From NCBI GenBank assembly GCA_013399115.1, contig VXAA01002965.1, forward strand, positions 42,899-106,898: 64,000 nt of DNA, written 5' to 3'. Below the pieces are notes generated by a model. That model was not told where the DNA came from, did not search any database, and saw only the letters and a program-made list of their open reading frames with translations. A program made the translations under genes and the position numbers. Shown in pieces: positions 50,601-62,742 of this stretch (positions are counted from its first letter, which is position 1; every line of letters starts with the position of its first letter). Origin of the DNA: Anseranas semipalmata (taxonomy: Eukaryota; Chordata; Aves; Anseriformes; Anseranatidae).

Positions 50601-53600
50601 GAGACAGACTAGAGGGAAATCAGAAGAGGTGCACGTTGAGGTAGAATCGGGGGGGAGAAGACTGTGAGAGGAATAAGGTAGATCCAATTACTTTCTCTGT
50701 GGCTGCCTGCAATCAATAGTGCAGTGGTTCTAGGATTAGATTTAAAACAATCTGTCTGGAGATGATGGAAATCTCTCAGGCAAGAAAATATTCAGGAGAG
50801 ACAACCTCTAAAGACATGTCAACTTTTTGTAAAGTTTGGAAAGCCTCTCTGTTTTGTCTAGCTCTTTCACCTCCAAAAACTTACTTGAAGACAAATGATT
50901 TCCTCCAGCAATCCTTCCCACCTCACCCGCCAGTGACTCCCAAATCCTGCTTTGGCCCTTTTCCTGCCATGTATGCTCTCCAGGCTATGAAACACATTTT
51001 CACTTTCTAAGAAGCTCTGCAGAAGTTTAATAATTGAATACAGTCAACAACAGAAAAAATCTGGCATTGGGAATTCTACAGTATGGAAGCCAATAACATT
51101 ATCAACACAGGTGATATCTTGTGGTTATGTCAGTTTCCAAATGAATAATAGTCACCCGAGCTTGGCTGCTTCTCAGAGTTTGTGCATCTCAGGATAAAGG
51201 TTGTTACTGAGTTATCCTTCCAACAGTAGGCTGCGACATCAGTCATCCTCGTAGCCCTGTTTTGCTTGGTTGCTGCGCTTAAATTGCTGCGAGGAGCTGT
51301 GCACCCCTGTGTTGATTCTGCCTGCGGCCCTTTCCCTGTGGCAATGCCCCTGCTCTGCCATGGCCTTTCAGGATGGACCTAGCACAAGAGAGGCACAGGT
51401 CAGCCAGGGTGGAACCATGCGTGGGGAAGCTCAGGGCACTTCAGCTCCCACCCACAGACAAAATGAACCTTCACCTGGCGAAATTCACTTTGCCAAGATC
51501 TTATCAGCAGAACCATACTGGTGAAGTTGGTGTCTCCCATTTCCATGATGACTAAGAGACATCACAAAGTGGAGAGCAGAGTGCCGTGCCGTCCTGCCTG
51601 GCTCCATCTCTCTGCACCAGCCCAGTTCCATGTGGGCGCAGTGGAGATGAGAAAGCCAACGGGCCCTGCCTATGAATAGATCTGTGCTCCCCAGTGCTGG
51701 CCATACTGGTGGCATGGAGAAACCACCCTCACCACAGGAGGGTGAGAAGGCTGGTAAAGTGCAGGGACCTCCAAAACTCTGGGTAAAGTGGAGCAATACT
51801 AGAGACACACAAAAAGGCTTGAAACTTCCTCGAGCAGATTAGAGGGAACAGGGAAATTGGAGGGATCTGGAGGTTCCCCTTTCACCGTGCAGTTATCACC
51901 AGGCACATCCTATAAGGCGGTGAATAATTACACTGATGTAGTGAGGTTGTATCGCCACACGATGGCATGCTCTCTCTTCAGCAGATGGTGGTGATGGTAT
52001 GTTGCAGCAAGGGTGCTGGACACATCCTTCCTCTGGTCCAGCAGCCCTGGGCATTCACTTGTCTCTTGAAAAGCAAGGATGAACTTTAGAAAGACACAGG
52101 AGGCTGCTAATTCTCATCGGAACTGCAGCTCCATTTAAACAGGATTTCAGAGGATGACAGAGACACCAGCTGGAAGAAACTACTTAAAATCACAGAAATA
52201 TTGCTGAGCTGATGTGAAACATTCTGGTGTATGTGTACGGTCACATCTTTCTAGCACCTGCTAGTCAATGAGAGGTTAAATATTAGGAGTATTATGAATA
52301 CACTCATTCAAATCCTACATTCGTTTTGGTTTCATTCTCCTATAATCCTGCTGACACAGGCAAAATAATGTCTTTTGAATGTTATTACATAGTGCTTTGC
52401 ACAAAGGATTTTTGGCTAGTTTGGTCCCACTGCATTGTATGTGCTGCATGAAAAGACACAGAAGCTGAAGCATAAGCTGCTGAAGGATGTAAAAGTTTTG
52501 ATGCCAGAAATAGCGCTGATCTTTGCTATCTGTCTGCAGGGTGGGAAGAAGATTTACAGATAATCACATCTATCCCTTTATTTTGAGATGGTGCAAAAAC
52601 TTAACTCCATGTGCTCAGAATTAGAGCTGGCATTTTGTTTTGTTTTGTTTTGTTTTTTGTTTTTATGAGAAAATGCAGATTCATCAATATAAAAACTTTC
52701 TATAGGAACATGTCAATTCAATTCAATTGCATTCAGAAAAGAGGACATCAAAACTGGTGTCCTCAATTCCAGCTCAATGTTCTTGGAATGGAACCCTGTG
52801 GTTTTTATTTTATTTTATTTTTTCTATTTCAAAATGGTTGGTTTCTAAATAGATTTAATTTAGTGGTTAATTTCTAACTTCTAACAATAGCCCCTGTTTA
52901 GGTAGACTAGAATGAAAAAAAAATGTGATTTTTAAAGGTTCAATTAATGGCCAGAAAGCAGGAGAGACAGATTTTTTTTTTTATTGGTTTGGTGTGTGGG
53001 GAGGTACTTCTGAAGGTAGTTTTCATTCTGAAACTGAAACTGTCTTGAAAAGTGTTTACTAGAGAGCAGATGTGTATTATGGGGCCTGAGAGAACAAATC
53101 ACTCTGCTAGCCTAACTCAACAGCAGTAGAATGAACCATAACAGTTTTCAAGACAGTGACCATGCACCACATCTTACTGCAAGCAAAGGCAGCCTCAGCA
53201 GGTCTTGTAACTTGAAGGGCCTTATTTTTCCAAGTATGGAGCCCCAAGGGATATTTAACCAGAGTTGTTCTTAGTTTCCTTAGGAAGTATCTGGATCTTT
53301 TCTACTTTTAGATTAACCATAATCTTGAAGCCAAGTCCAGCTAGCCATCATCATTTTCCTCCCTGTACTCTTTCAAAGCTTCATCACATGAAAAAATCTG
53401 CAAAAACCCGTGCATTTGCTGACTCTCCAGAAAAGAGAGCATGGATGAAACTGCCCACAGGTGAGTAGACTGAAAGGAAGCAACTGAAAAGCAGTTCAGT
53501 GCCACTGCAGAACCCCTTCCAGGTGTCATTCTTTCTGCATACAAAGCCTATGATGAATGGATAGCAGAAATGTGGTGATAGTCTACAGAGTAATAATGAC

Positions 53601-56478
53601 AGGTTAGATGGTCATCCGTGGAGTGGCTTAGGTGATACTGATCTTGCCTTGGAACAAGTATAGAGTAGGTAACACATAAGAATCCATTTCACCCCTATTT
53701 TTCATGGTTCTTTGGACTTGCACAAGTTTAAAATGTAAGAACAACCATTCTGGGACAAGCCAAATACCTATCAGCCATAGCTATAGCTAGTAAATGACCT
53801 GGGGACTGTTCTTCTGCACTCACATGGCTAGTGCTTCTAACTCCTTAGTGGCCCTGTTCAAACTTCACAACATCAGGAGTAGTCCCCGGCCTGTGCTAAA
53901 CCATGCATGATACAAGCGTATCTTGTCTCTTGTAAGGATAGATAACAAATGCTTAGAAAGGGCAAATAAAAGGAGATGGCATATTGAGGATATTTCCCCT
54001 TGGTGAGCTCACCCAGAGTCTGCCAATAGTGGTTTAGGGAACAAAATGGATGCTGTATCTGCTTTATGTTTGTGAGTCCTAAACAGACGTGAAGCCACTG
54101 AACATAGTGTAATTAAAAACTGCATCTTCCATCACAAACTTTTTCTCATAATTGAAAGATTGTTTTCCTTATCACTGAGACTTATTGGCTGGGTGTCATT
54201 TTTGCTACTTGTTCTTCTATCATGTCTGGCCACATTTGTGTCTTATTTTACCCAGATGTTTTCCTTGGCAAAACTGCTGTCCATACTGTCATTACAGCTT
54301 GTAAAGATTGCTGTATTATGCTTGTCCAGGAAGTCCTAATCCAACTACACCATTCAGTTCTATTCAATAAGCTGCTGCACACCCCCCCCCCTTTTTTTTT
54401 TCCCCAGACTATTGTTCCTGTTATAACACTTGATTTCTCTTTGAGCTCCTCCATTAAGTCCAGGTCTTTCCTTCCCTGTAACATAGGACACATACTGGAC
54501 AATTAAGGGAACATGGGAGTTTTGCTCACAACCACATAAAAGCCAAATACAGAAAGGGGAACGAGATCACTGAGTTTAGAGGTCTACTGCCGCCATATTT
54601 ACATACCCCAGTTCCCTGTATAGTGGAAAGTTACATACAGACACTTCAGACTAGATGCAAGATGTTGATGGAAGAGATATTTAGCAGGAACTATTGAAGG
54701 CAGTAGTATTTTTAAAATCCTCCTCCCCTCTTAGATTTCGGTACCTATAACAAATTTACTGAATTCTACTTTTGGGTACAGAAAGCTGGCTCATTTTCCA
54801 TTGGAATAGACAAGACAAAGACAGAAGATTACTTTTTACATAAGCACCGTGGTGGTTATTGTGTTTGACATGGACATCTGAGCTCCTCTCAGCCTGGAGT
54901 TCTTCAGGCTCAGCAACTCCTTTTTCCAGCCAGAGGGCCTGAACAAGCTATCTATTAACTAAGTTCATATGCAGGAACCCTCTGCTTCCTTCCAGTTGAG
55001 ATTTTGAAGATACCCTCACCCCAGATCTATGGGGACAGAGGGAGAAAATTCAAGAAGAAATCTGATTCTCTCACCAAGTCATGAGGCATGGATGGGGGTA
55101 TCCCAGGTTCTGCTCCCTGCTCCTGGGCTGTTGTTTTAAACCCTCCTGAATAAAATGCATGAACCTTCTTGAGGTTCTTGAGCAAAGCTTGCTGAGGCAG
55201 CCAACAATGGCAGCAGTTTGCACAGCAGTCTGCTTTGGGAGCTTCTGTATTGTCTGAGGACAATGGCCAGGATCACTGGGGAATGCCTGGGAACCCTCTG
55301 AGAAACCTGAGGGTGCCTGGTGCTGCCAGGTAAGATCAATGTATGGGGAACAACAAGAGTGTGGTCCTGAGGAAGCTCTAGCAACTTCTAATGACTGTAG
55401 TCAGCTGCCCCTAACCCAGGGTGCCTGGAGGCTTTGTTTCAGCTGCTCCTAAATAGGAAGGTTCCAGCACCCTTTGAACTGCTGCTTTCTCTAGGATGTA
55501 CAATTTCAGTGCATTGAGATCCACATACAGAAACCTTCTTCCTTGCCATAGGAAGCACCAGACTGGGAGAAAAATCACAGGCTGTGCAAGTCCTAGTCAT
55601 GCATGAAATCCTAATCGTCTTGTCCTTTCTCATAATCAGCTCCTGACTCTTACAGAACCATGAGCACAGACAGTTCAACGTATGCCTCTATCTGTACTGC
55701 AACTATTTGATTTTTAACCTCTTTCTTTTAATATCTTCTGATAAAACAAGATGACTTTTGATTTGCTCTGTTTATTTCTAGCTCACCGTCAAATGCTCAA
55801 ATACTCACTGCTCTTCCATGAGAAGGAACATTTTAAGTGTCTACAAAATGACACTGTTGACTTTAGCAGATGTGCATGCTTTGTAGTTGGTCCAGAGATG
55901 GCATTTCTCATATTCAGGAGAACTCAGTTCATATCATGAATTAGTGATGCTTTATATTATGCATAATTAAACGTGACGATGCCATTTGATATGGACAATT
56001 AATCTCATATTTGAGAGCAAAGTACAATTAACAGTATAGACACTGTGCCATTTTGGAATTTGCTTTCAGTAAGTTGAATAACATCTCAGAGCTAAAAGTG
56101 CACTTGAAAGTTTATCTTTAATTTAGTTCTATCCTTTGCAATTAATCTTTTTTTAAGACAGCCAGATTAGAAACAGGATGTTCAAACAGGATGACTTCAA
56201 CTAGGCTGCGTATCCAAAACATCCCAGGTTTTTGGCTATTTCAATAACAGATATTATAAAGAAATTATATGACCAGCAAAAAATGCATTTTTTGTCTTTA
56301 TAGATAAACATTTTTCTTTGGAAGATACTGGGGAAATAAACTTCTTGTCACAGATACTATGCTTCTGACTTCTCCACAGATGTAAATGTTTACTTGAAAT
56401 TACTGAAAGATATGGCTTGAAGTGTACACCAAGACTTGCCTTCATAACAACGATAAAAGATGCAGATCTTGTTACAAG
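47615..56478. other. gene-poor region
   Basis: No coding sequence is supported. The stretch contains an old 76-bp direct duplication (49174), an A-rich tract near 50310-50340, a TTTTG run near 52637-52656 and a C-then-T homopolymer pair near 54382-54400. AT-rich sequence around 55935-56060 has several ATTA and ATGCAT words but no evidence of function. Confidence 0.5.
49174..49325 (+). repeat. diverged 76-bp tandem duplication
   Basis: CAGAGAAGCATTACAAATG occurs at 49174 and again at 49250. The following bases align with about one change in five, including TTCAGAA.GACA..ACAAAAAC and TCATGCATTTCC..GG.AAA. The two copies are adjacent, so it is an old tandem duplication. Confidence 0.8.
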
Positions 56479-56592
56479 TTTTCCTTTTCCTTTTCCTTTT
56501 CCTTTTCCTTTTCCTTTTCCTTTTCCTTTTCCTTTTCCTTTCCCTTTCCCTTTCCCTTTCCCTTTCCCTTTCCCTTTCCCTTTCCCTTTTCC
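56479..56592 (+). repeat. compound pyrimidine hexanucleotide array
   Basis: About ten TTTTCC units (to about 56537) are followed by about nine TTTCCC units. Every base is C or T on the plus strand. Frames reading Gly-Lys, Phe-Pro or Phe-Ser repeats across it are artefacts of the six-base period. Confidence 0.97.
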
Positions 56593-57465
56593 TGGCAAAT
56601 CACAGAGGTTCTCTACAGCTTCAATGATAATTCATGCAGGAAACCTTGGAGTATTTTACAGATATATCTACACCGTTAAATTAAACAGTGCCAGGGGCTG
56701 GGCATTGAAACTCGATTGTCCAATACTCTTAATGGGGACCCCTAATTTTTTCCCACGTGATTCCTATGTATGCTGAGGAGTTGAGATATATCACAGATGA
56801 TTCCTAATAAGCAGTTTGGGTGCCTTTGCCCACTTCTTTGTTTAAATGAGATTTGAGTAGCATGGCTGTAGTCATACTGGGCCAGTTAAAGCAGTGTTAA
56901 TAATTAGTTCACTAGTGCAAATATCAGCTGACTCTCACAACAGAAAACTTCATTACATAGTCAGCTGATGCCATAGAATTTGATAGGTTGAAATACCAGA
57001 CTGTGCCAGGAAATATAGAGCCATTGAATTAGCTCTCCTTCCACTTTTAGTCTCTATTTCTAAGTTAGAATATAGCCAGGAATAGCATCAAAAAATTAGT
57101 TAACCATTGCTTTTATCCTGGCATAGTATTATTGAAATATACAGACCAGAATCTTTCAAACAACATTGGTCTTAAGTGGTGGATCAGACAGTTAGAATAT
57201 TGCATCTTCCATACACTGCTCAAAACAATGCACGTAGGTGTCTGCTAATAAAATGAAGACATCTTCTATTTTAATGCCTGCATCTGAGCTGATTTTCTAG
57301 ACTTTTTTTTTATAGCCAATGAAGAAAAACAAGTGCTTTTAAGATCCTTCCTTCTAACCTAGATGTCCAAAACAGGTCTGATGAGTCACAGGCCTTTACA
57401 TGCATATTTATGAAGAAACAAACAAACAACAACAACAAAAAAGACAAAAAATAACTGACAAAAAA

Positions 57466-57534
57466 TTAGGCTGGAACTGACTTCTGGCTGTCACCTAGAC
57501 CAGCCCTCTGCTCAAAGCAAGGCTAGCTGCAATG
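57466..57534 (-). mobile_element. CR1 3' fragment, minus orientation
   Basis: TTAGGCTGGAACTGACTTCT then GGCTGTCACCTAGACCAGCC and CTCTGCTCAAAGCAAGGCTA is a diverged reverse-complement CR1 3' end (usual form ggttggaa..cctctgga.gtcacctagtccaaccccctgctcaaagcagg). It is about 70 bases long and directly abuts a plus-oriented CR1 end. Confidence 0.65.
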
Positions 57535-57539
57535 TTAGA

Positions 57540-57623
57540 ATGAGCAACCTGATCTAGTGGAAGGGTTGGACTAGATGATCCTTAAGGTCCCTTCCAACCC
57601 AAATCATTCTAACATTCTATAAT
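57540..57623 (+). mobile_element. CR1 3' terminal fragment, plus orientation
   Basis: GAGCAACCTGATCTAGTGGA, then GGGTTGGACTAGATGATCCT and TAAGGTCCCTTCCAACCCAA, is the CR1 3' end, closing with octamer remnants ATTCTAAC and ATTCTATA. A short internal segment usual between the first two blocks is missing. Confidence 0.9.
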
Positions 57624-59877
57624 TTTATCATCACTATGAATTGTTTCCCTCTGGGTTAGAAAGGTTAGAAAGGCAAATTATTAACTCAGATGTGGATGTT
57701 TATAACGCATGTGTCCACAGATAGGCAGAGGAACATTTTCCCCTCTCGTTTTTTTTCTGTATGTTTGCTGAGCATTCAGATTGCAACTTCTTCTGACAGC
57801 TGTTAGGAACATCTAGTGTACAATTTCAAAGTTTAAAAATAAGAGAAAAACTGTGATGTTTAATGAAGGAAAATTAAATATCAGACCACCAGAAACATGC
57901 ACCAAGTTGAACTAATTCCATAATTATTGCCAAAGAAACCCCTTTCTCCAGAGAAGTAAAGTTAAGACATTTTGCAAATTCAGTTGGCATGTGAAATTAA
58001 ATCATTTGAATAAAAGCTTGTATCTTCACTAGGTCTGAGATATAAGTACAGAGGGGCAGCTCTCATTGACTTGATGCGTGGGATTCAGTTTGAAATTTAA
58101 ACTGAATTTACAGAATTTGAAGTTTAGCACCTAAAGTCAGCTGCTAACATAGAGGTTTATACAGGCTCTCTAGGTATCTTAGCTGTGCTGTGGTAAGTGG
58201 AGAGCTAGCCAGTGGAGTCAGCAAAGCCTAGACAGACTTGGGCAACCCCGAAATTGGGGTGTGGTACGGACGTCTTGTGTCTTTTAGGATGCCCTTAGGG
58301 TACCCTATCTGTCCCTGTCTGTTGTCAGAGAATGAGCAATCTTGTAGATCTTGCCTTGTGCCACATCTGCCAACCCTGCATTGGCTTGTGTCTTGTGTGC
58401 CCTTGCTGGGTGACTTTGAATGCCACCCAAGGTGTCCAGATCTCAAACGGTATTCATTTCCACCTATCTGCCAGGCTTTTTAGGTAGCATCTTCCATAAG
58501 TACTGTCCTCTCTGGACTTGTTCCTGAAAAACACATTCTCTGAATTATCCACAATCCTTGTGCAAGGATTCTCTCCTGAGACCAACACAGCTAAGAGGGC
58601 CTGTCGTAACAACAAAGCTGAAGTCCTTAGGGGCCATCTACTATCCCCTGGGAATTTAAAAAAAAAGTGAAATGCTTCGGGGAAGTGTGTCTGTAGTGAA
58701 ATATAACAGATCTGGGTGCCATTGCTGACTTTGTCACTGACCTCCTGGGTAGTGTGGATTCACTTACTTAAGTGCTTTTTGTCTCTATTTGCCTGTAAAA
58801 TAAACTGAGATGATACAATTCTAAAGGCTTTGTGCTTCTTGAGTGGCAGGGATGTGTAACAGCTGAGCAAAATTATTTAATGTTTAAAATAATGAAGGCA
58901 GATCTTGATTCAAATTGCTGTTGGATCTTTTGAGCCCCTAAGAAAGAAATGCCAGAGAGGTGAAAGAAAATTATGTTACAAAAGTTTTAGGAAAAAATAA
59001 TTAGAAAATCCTCAAATAAGCAGGAGAGGTGGTTATATTACTCCAAGTAAATTATTCATATATTCAAGTAAAAAAATTAGCTCATGCTGCTTTCCAGATA
59101 AAGAAATAATATCTTTATTTATTACAATATTGACAGGAATTGATTGCAGAAATGGCATTCCAGTGGTAACTCTTTGTGACAACAGTTATGAGTGTCCAGA
59201 ACACAGCCCGTATTTTCACAAATTTGGATCAACAAGACCAGGCATGAATTTTTGTCTGGTATGCTCATAATGTATAGATCGTACTTGATCTTTTGATAAC
59301 TTGTTATGAGTAATTCCTGACTACAGGGCTCTCAGATAAGATGGGGTAGTATTTAATTAAATATAACTAAATAACTATCATAAATCTGAGATTCCACATA
59401 ATAAAGTGCAATAAATGAAAGAGTCAAGACACCCTAACAAAATGTTTCAACTTCTTTTTATCATTAGGACTTCCAGGACCTCAAATATTCAAAATAACTA
59501 GTTGGTTCTGAAAACCTGATTCTTCATGAAATTCAGGAGGAATTTTACTGATGTCAATGGAATTAAATGATACTGAGTTCTCACCAAATGAGGTATGAGG
59601 CCAGTTCTTTATTCCCAAAATGTTTATTTCCCACTTTCACTCCCATAATTTCATGTGCCAAACCAAGTAGCAAAGTAAGCTACAAATTTTACAGACAAAG
59701 TAAAACATCAAAAATAAAATGACATTTTTCCATTAATATAGATAAAAACAACAACCACAACAACAACAACAACCACAGGATGAGATCCTGCCTTCACAAT
59801 GTCTATTTAATGAGATAATTGTAATTGATTTTAAAGAACTGTGTTTTGTCTTTGCAGTGGCACTTCAGGTAGGCATA

Positions 59878-60158
59878 TCTGAACATGAGCCAGCAGTGTG
59901 TCCAGGTGGCCAAAAAAGCCAATGCCATCCTGGCCCACATCAGAAATAGTGTGGCCAGTAGGACTAGGGGAATGATTGTCCCCCTGTACCTGGCACTGGT
60001 GAGACTGCACCTCAAATATTGTGTTCAGTTTTGGGCCCCTCACAACAAGAAGGATATTGAGTTGCTTGAGTGTGTGGAGAAGAGCAATGAAGCTGGTGAA
60101 GAAACTAGAAAACAAGATGTATGAGGATCAGCTGAGGGACTGGGGTTGTTTAGCCTGA
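59878..60158 (+). mobile_element. internal CR1 ORF2 fragment lacking its 3' end
   Basis: The frame starting near 59885 encodes CR1 reverse-transcriptase sequence with the pattern [20 protein letters not shown], then [20 protein letters not shown] and [13 protein letters not shown] frameshift follows, then the next CR1 block ([21 protein letters not shown]) to 60158. Sequence similarity stops inside the LRELGLFSL region, so the rest of ORF2 and the 3' UTR are absent. Confidence 0.9.
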
Positions 60159-61666
60159 CATGCCTAATGACACAACATAGACTCTGCCGGAACTTCACAG
60201 TTTTGCTGCAAATTAAGACAGCTACAAGTTGTGACACAATAGATAAGTAGTTGGAGTGGTATTACTCAAAAGAAAGGACTGTTGCCCTAGGGCAAGAGAC
60301 TGAGAAAGTGTTGCTTATTTATTCATGCAAGACTTGAGCTGCATTTATGAGTGATGTCCAGAACTATTAAGGAATTGTTGCTTTCAAATCACTTTCCTGG
60401 CCTAAATAATACTTAATAATATTTAATAATACTTAATAATACTGAGAAATGGCAAGCATAGTTTCCAAGTGGGATGGTAGCTGTTTTTTATAATGTGACA
60501 AAGATGGTGAATAACAAGCTGGAAATAAAATTATTTGAAGTGTAAACAGAGGTAAAATATGGTCCTTGATAAAATATGGAATTATGGTACACAGACAAAA
60601 GAATGCTGGTGATTTTGTCCTATTTTCAACAAAGCATTTCAGCACACTACTAATTTTAAACATATAAAGAATCCCACTGAAATCAGTGCATATTCTTCAG
60701 TATTTAATATTATACATGTTTAAGTGTTTTGGATGAAAGAACATTTCCAGATTATGGATAGATATAGCTCAACTATACAGTGGAAGCCACTTGGACAGGA
60801 TGAGATAAAAATACCTACAGAATTTATTGTGCAATGGAATATACTGGAATATCTGAATAAGGAGAGCAATTTCATGGCTGTCATGGAATTTGAGGCTGCT
60901 TATGGAATTCTAAAAAAAAGGACATTTGAAATGCAGTCACTTTCTTTCTTTAATTACATACCAGGAAGTGAGTTTTGCTGAAAATAAGACAGCTATTGAC
61001 ATGTTCCTTCAGCAAGCTGTGACAGCTTTACAACTTTATTTTTGTTTTCAGCCCAACATATATAAAAAAAAAAGCAGATACATTTAGTTCTCTCCAGTAT
61101 TTGCCAGAGACTCCAAGGTAAATATGCACTTTTGAGTAGAGATCACAGCTATGAGCACGTGGGACTTGTTTAGATCACAGTTGGACTCAAGGGCATATCT
61201 ATACTAGAAAATTAAAAGGCTTCAGGGCACAATCTTGGGCAGCGGAGTGTGATGGTCTATACTGCTGAATTTTTCAAATGGTCTCTAGCCTGGGCTAGAA
61301 ATGTACCTTCCAAAATTACTCCTCGATATAGATTGGTAGCTGGGCTGATCTGGATCTCAGTCAGCTTGGGGATGACCTCCTGACTGTGGAATTAAGATAA
61401 TTTAGTAGTGGTATGGTATTTCATAGTACTGTTTAACATTGCATGGTGAAGGTGTGTCCATTCTTGTCATAATCAGAGTAAGGGACAGGCTCTGCTTAGT
61501 TTATGAGGGCTTGAGGGAATATCAAGGAATGCGACTGATGTAAAACAGGATGAACAGCTGATCTGTTGAGTGCGGCTAATCTCATTGAACTTTAGGAGAG
61601 AGATTTCAGTTAAAGTCAACCATTTGAGGGCTGAACACCCAAGACTTGTTTATACTGGTTATATGG
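60159..61666. other. AT-rich spacer
   Basis: It contains a 10-bp-period tandem repeat at 60406-60442 and no recognisable gene. One plus-strand frame of 85 codons (60724-60981) has ordinary-looking composition but no recognised motif, splice context or promoter. Confidence 0.45.
60406..60442 (+). repeat. 10-bp tandem repeat
   Basis: Units of the form (A)CTTAATAAT / ATTTAATAAT repeat about 3.5 times, with a C/T difference between units. Confidence 0.85.
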
Positions 61667-62742
61667 TGTATTGGGCTTACGTGGCAAGGTTTTGGTAGCG
61701 GGGGAGCTGCAGGGATGACCTCTGTGAGAAAAGCCCAGCAGCTGCCCCATGTCAGATAAGAGTCAGCTCCAGCTGGCTCCAAAAGGGACCCACCGCTGGC
61801 CAGAGCTGAGCCAGTGAGCGATGCTGGTTGGGCCTCTGGGAGAGCAGAGTTAAGGAAGGGAAAAAACTGCTGCGCAACAGCAGCTGGGAGAGAGGAGTGA
61901 GAAATGGGAAACAGCCCTGTAGGCACCCAGGTCAGTGCAGAAGGAGGGCAGGAGGGGCTCCAGGCGCCGCAGCACAAGTTACCCTGAGGCCCGTGGAGAG
62001 GCCCATGGTGGAGCAGGCCGTCCCCCTGCAGCCCATGGGTACCACACGGAGCAGATCTCCACGCTGCAGCCATGGAGGAGCCCCCATGGAGCAGGTGGAT
62101 GTGGCCTGAAGGAGGCTGCGGCCCATAGGAGCCCCTGCAGGAGCAGGCCCCAGGCCGGAGCTGCAGCCCGTGGAGAGGAGCCCACGGAGGAGCAGGAGGC
62201 CTGGTGGGAGCTGCCGCCCGTGGGGGAGCCATGTTGGAGCATTTTGGTGCTGAGGGATGGGCCCCGTGGTACAGACCCATATGGGAGCAGTTCTTGAAGA
62301 GCTGCAGCCTGTGGGAAGCCCATGCAGGATCAGTTTGGGAAGGACGGCATCCTGTGGGAGGGATCCCACATGGAGCAGGGACAGAGAGTGACCATGAAGG
62401 AGTGGAAGAGACAAAGCATTACGGACTGACCGCAGCCTCCATTCCCCGTTGCGCTGTTTCTCTCGGGGGTGGGGGGGTAGAAGAGGGCAGATGGAGGGAA
62501 GGTGGCTTTAGTTTGCTTTTAGTTCTCACTGCTCTAGTCTGTTACTAATAAGCAATAAATTCTATTAATCTCCCTATGCTGAGTCTGTTTTGCCAGTGGT
62601 GGTAATTGGGAGCAATCTCCCTGTCCTTACCTCAGCCCTTTACCCCTTTTCCATGGTATTTTCTCCACATGTTCCTTTGAGAAGGGTGAATGAGAGAGCA
62701 GTGCGGTGGAGTTTCGCTAGCCGTCAGTGTGAAACCACCACA
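61667..62742 (+). mobile_element. solo LTR of an avian endogenous retrovirus (ERVL-type, tentative)
   Basis: The element starts TGTATTGGGCTTACGTGGCA and ends GTGTGAAACCACCACA, with TG..CA termini, giving 1076 bp. Flanks are TATGG on the left (61662-61666) and CATGG on the right (62743-62747), a likely 5-bp target duplication with one change. The middle (61985-62390) is a degenerate GC-rich repeat built on CTGCAGCCCGTGG and GGAGCAG. A purine run precedes the 3' part, and AATAAA lies at 62554-62559, followed by the R/U5-like stretch CTGAGTCTGTTTTGCC. No gag, pol or env sequence is adjacent, so it is a solo LTR left by recombination. Assignment to an ERVL-type family rests on memory of similar bird LTRs. 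Frames of 100-224 codons on both strands are LTR frames, not genes. Confidence 0.85.

Larger units (their letters stand above)
56593..59877. other. gene-poor AT-rich region
   Basis: I support no gene. A pair of oppositely oriented CR1 tails lies at 57.47-57.62 kb. AAC/AAAC runs near 57420 and 59750-59775 are simple sequence. The remainder shows only short chance frames. Confidence 0.5.

Noticed and set aside
56254..56776. Gly-Lys, Phe-Pro and Phe-Ser repeat proteins
   Set aside because: These are translations of the hexanucleotide array, open in several frames because its period is a multiple of three.
61248..61666. TGTGATGGT at 61248 as the LTR start
   Set aside because: The second LTR copy at 31.4 kb stops matching at the position equivalent to 61667, and plausible target duplications flank 61667-62742, so the earlier TG is probably coincidence.
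61606..62548. Several frames of 93-224 codons on both strands
   Set aside because: All lie inside the solo LTR and follow its GC-rich internal repeat. None resembles a retroviral gene.
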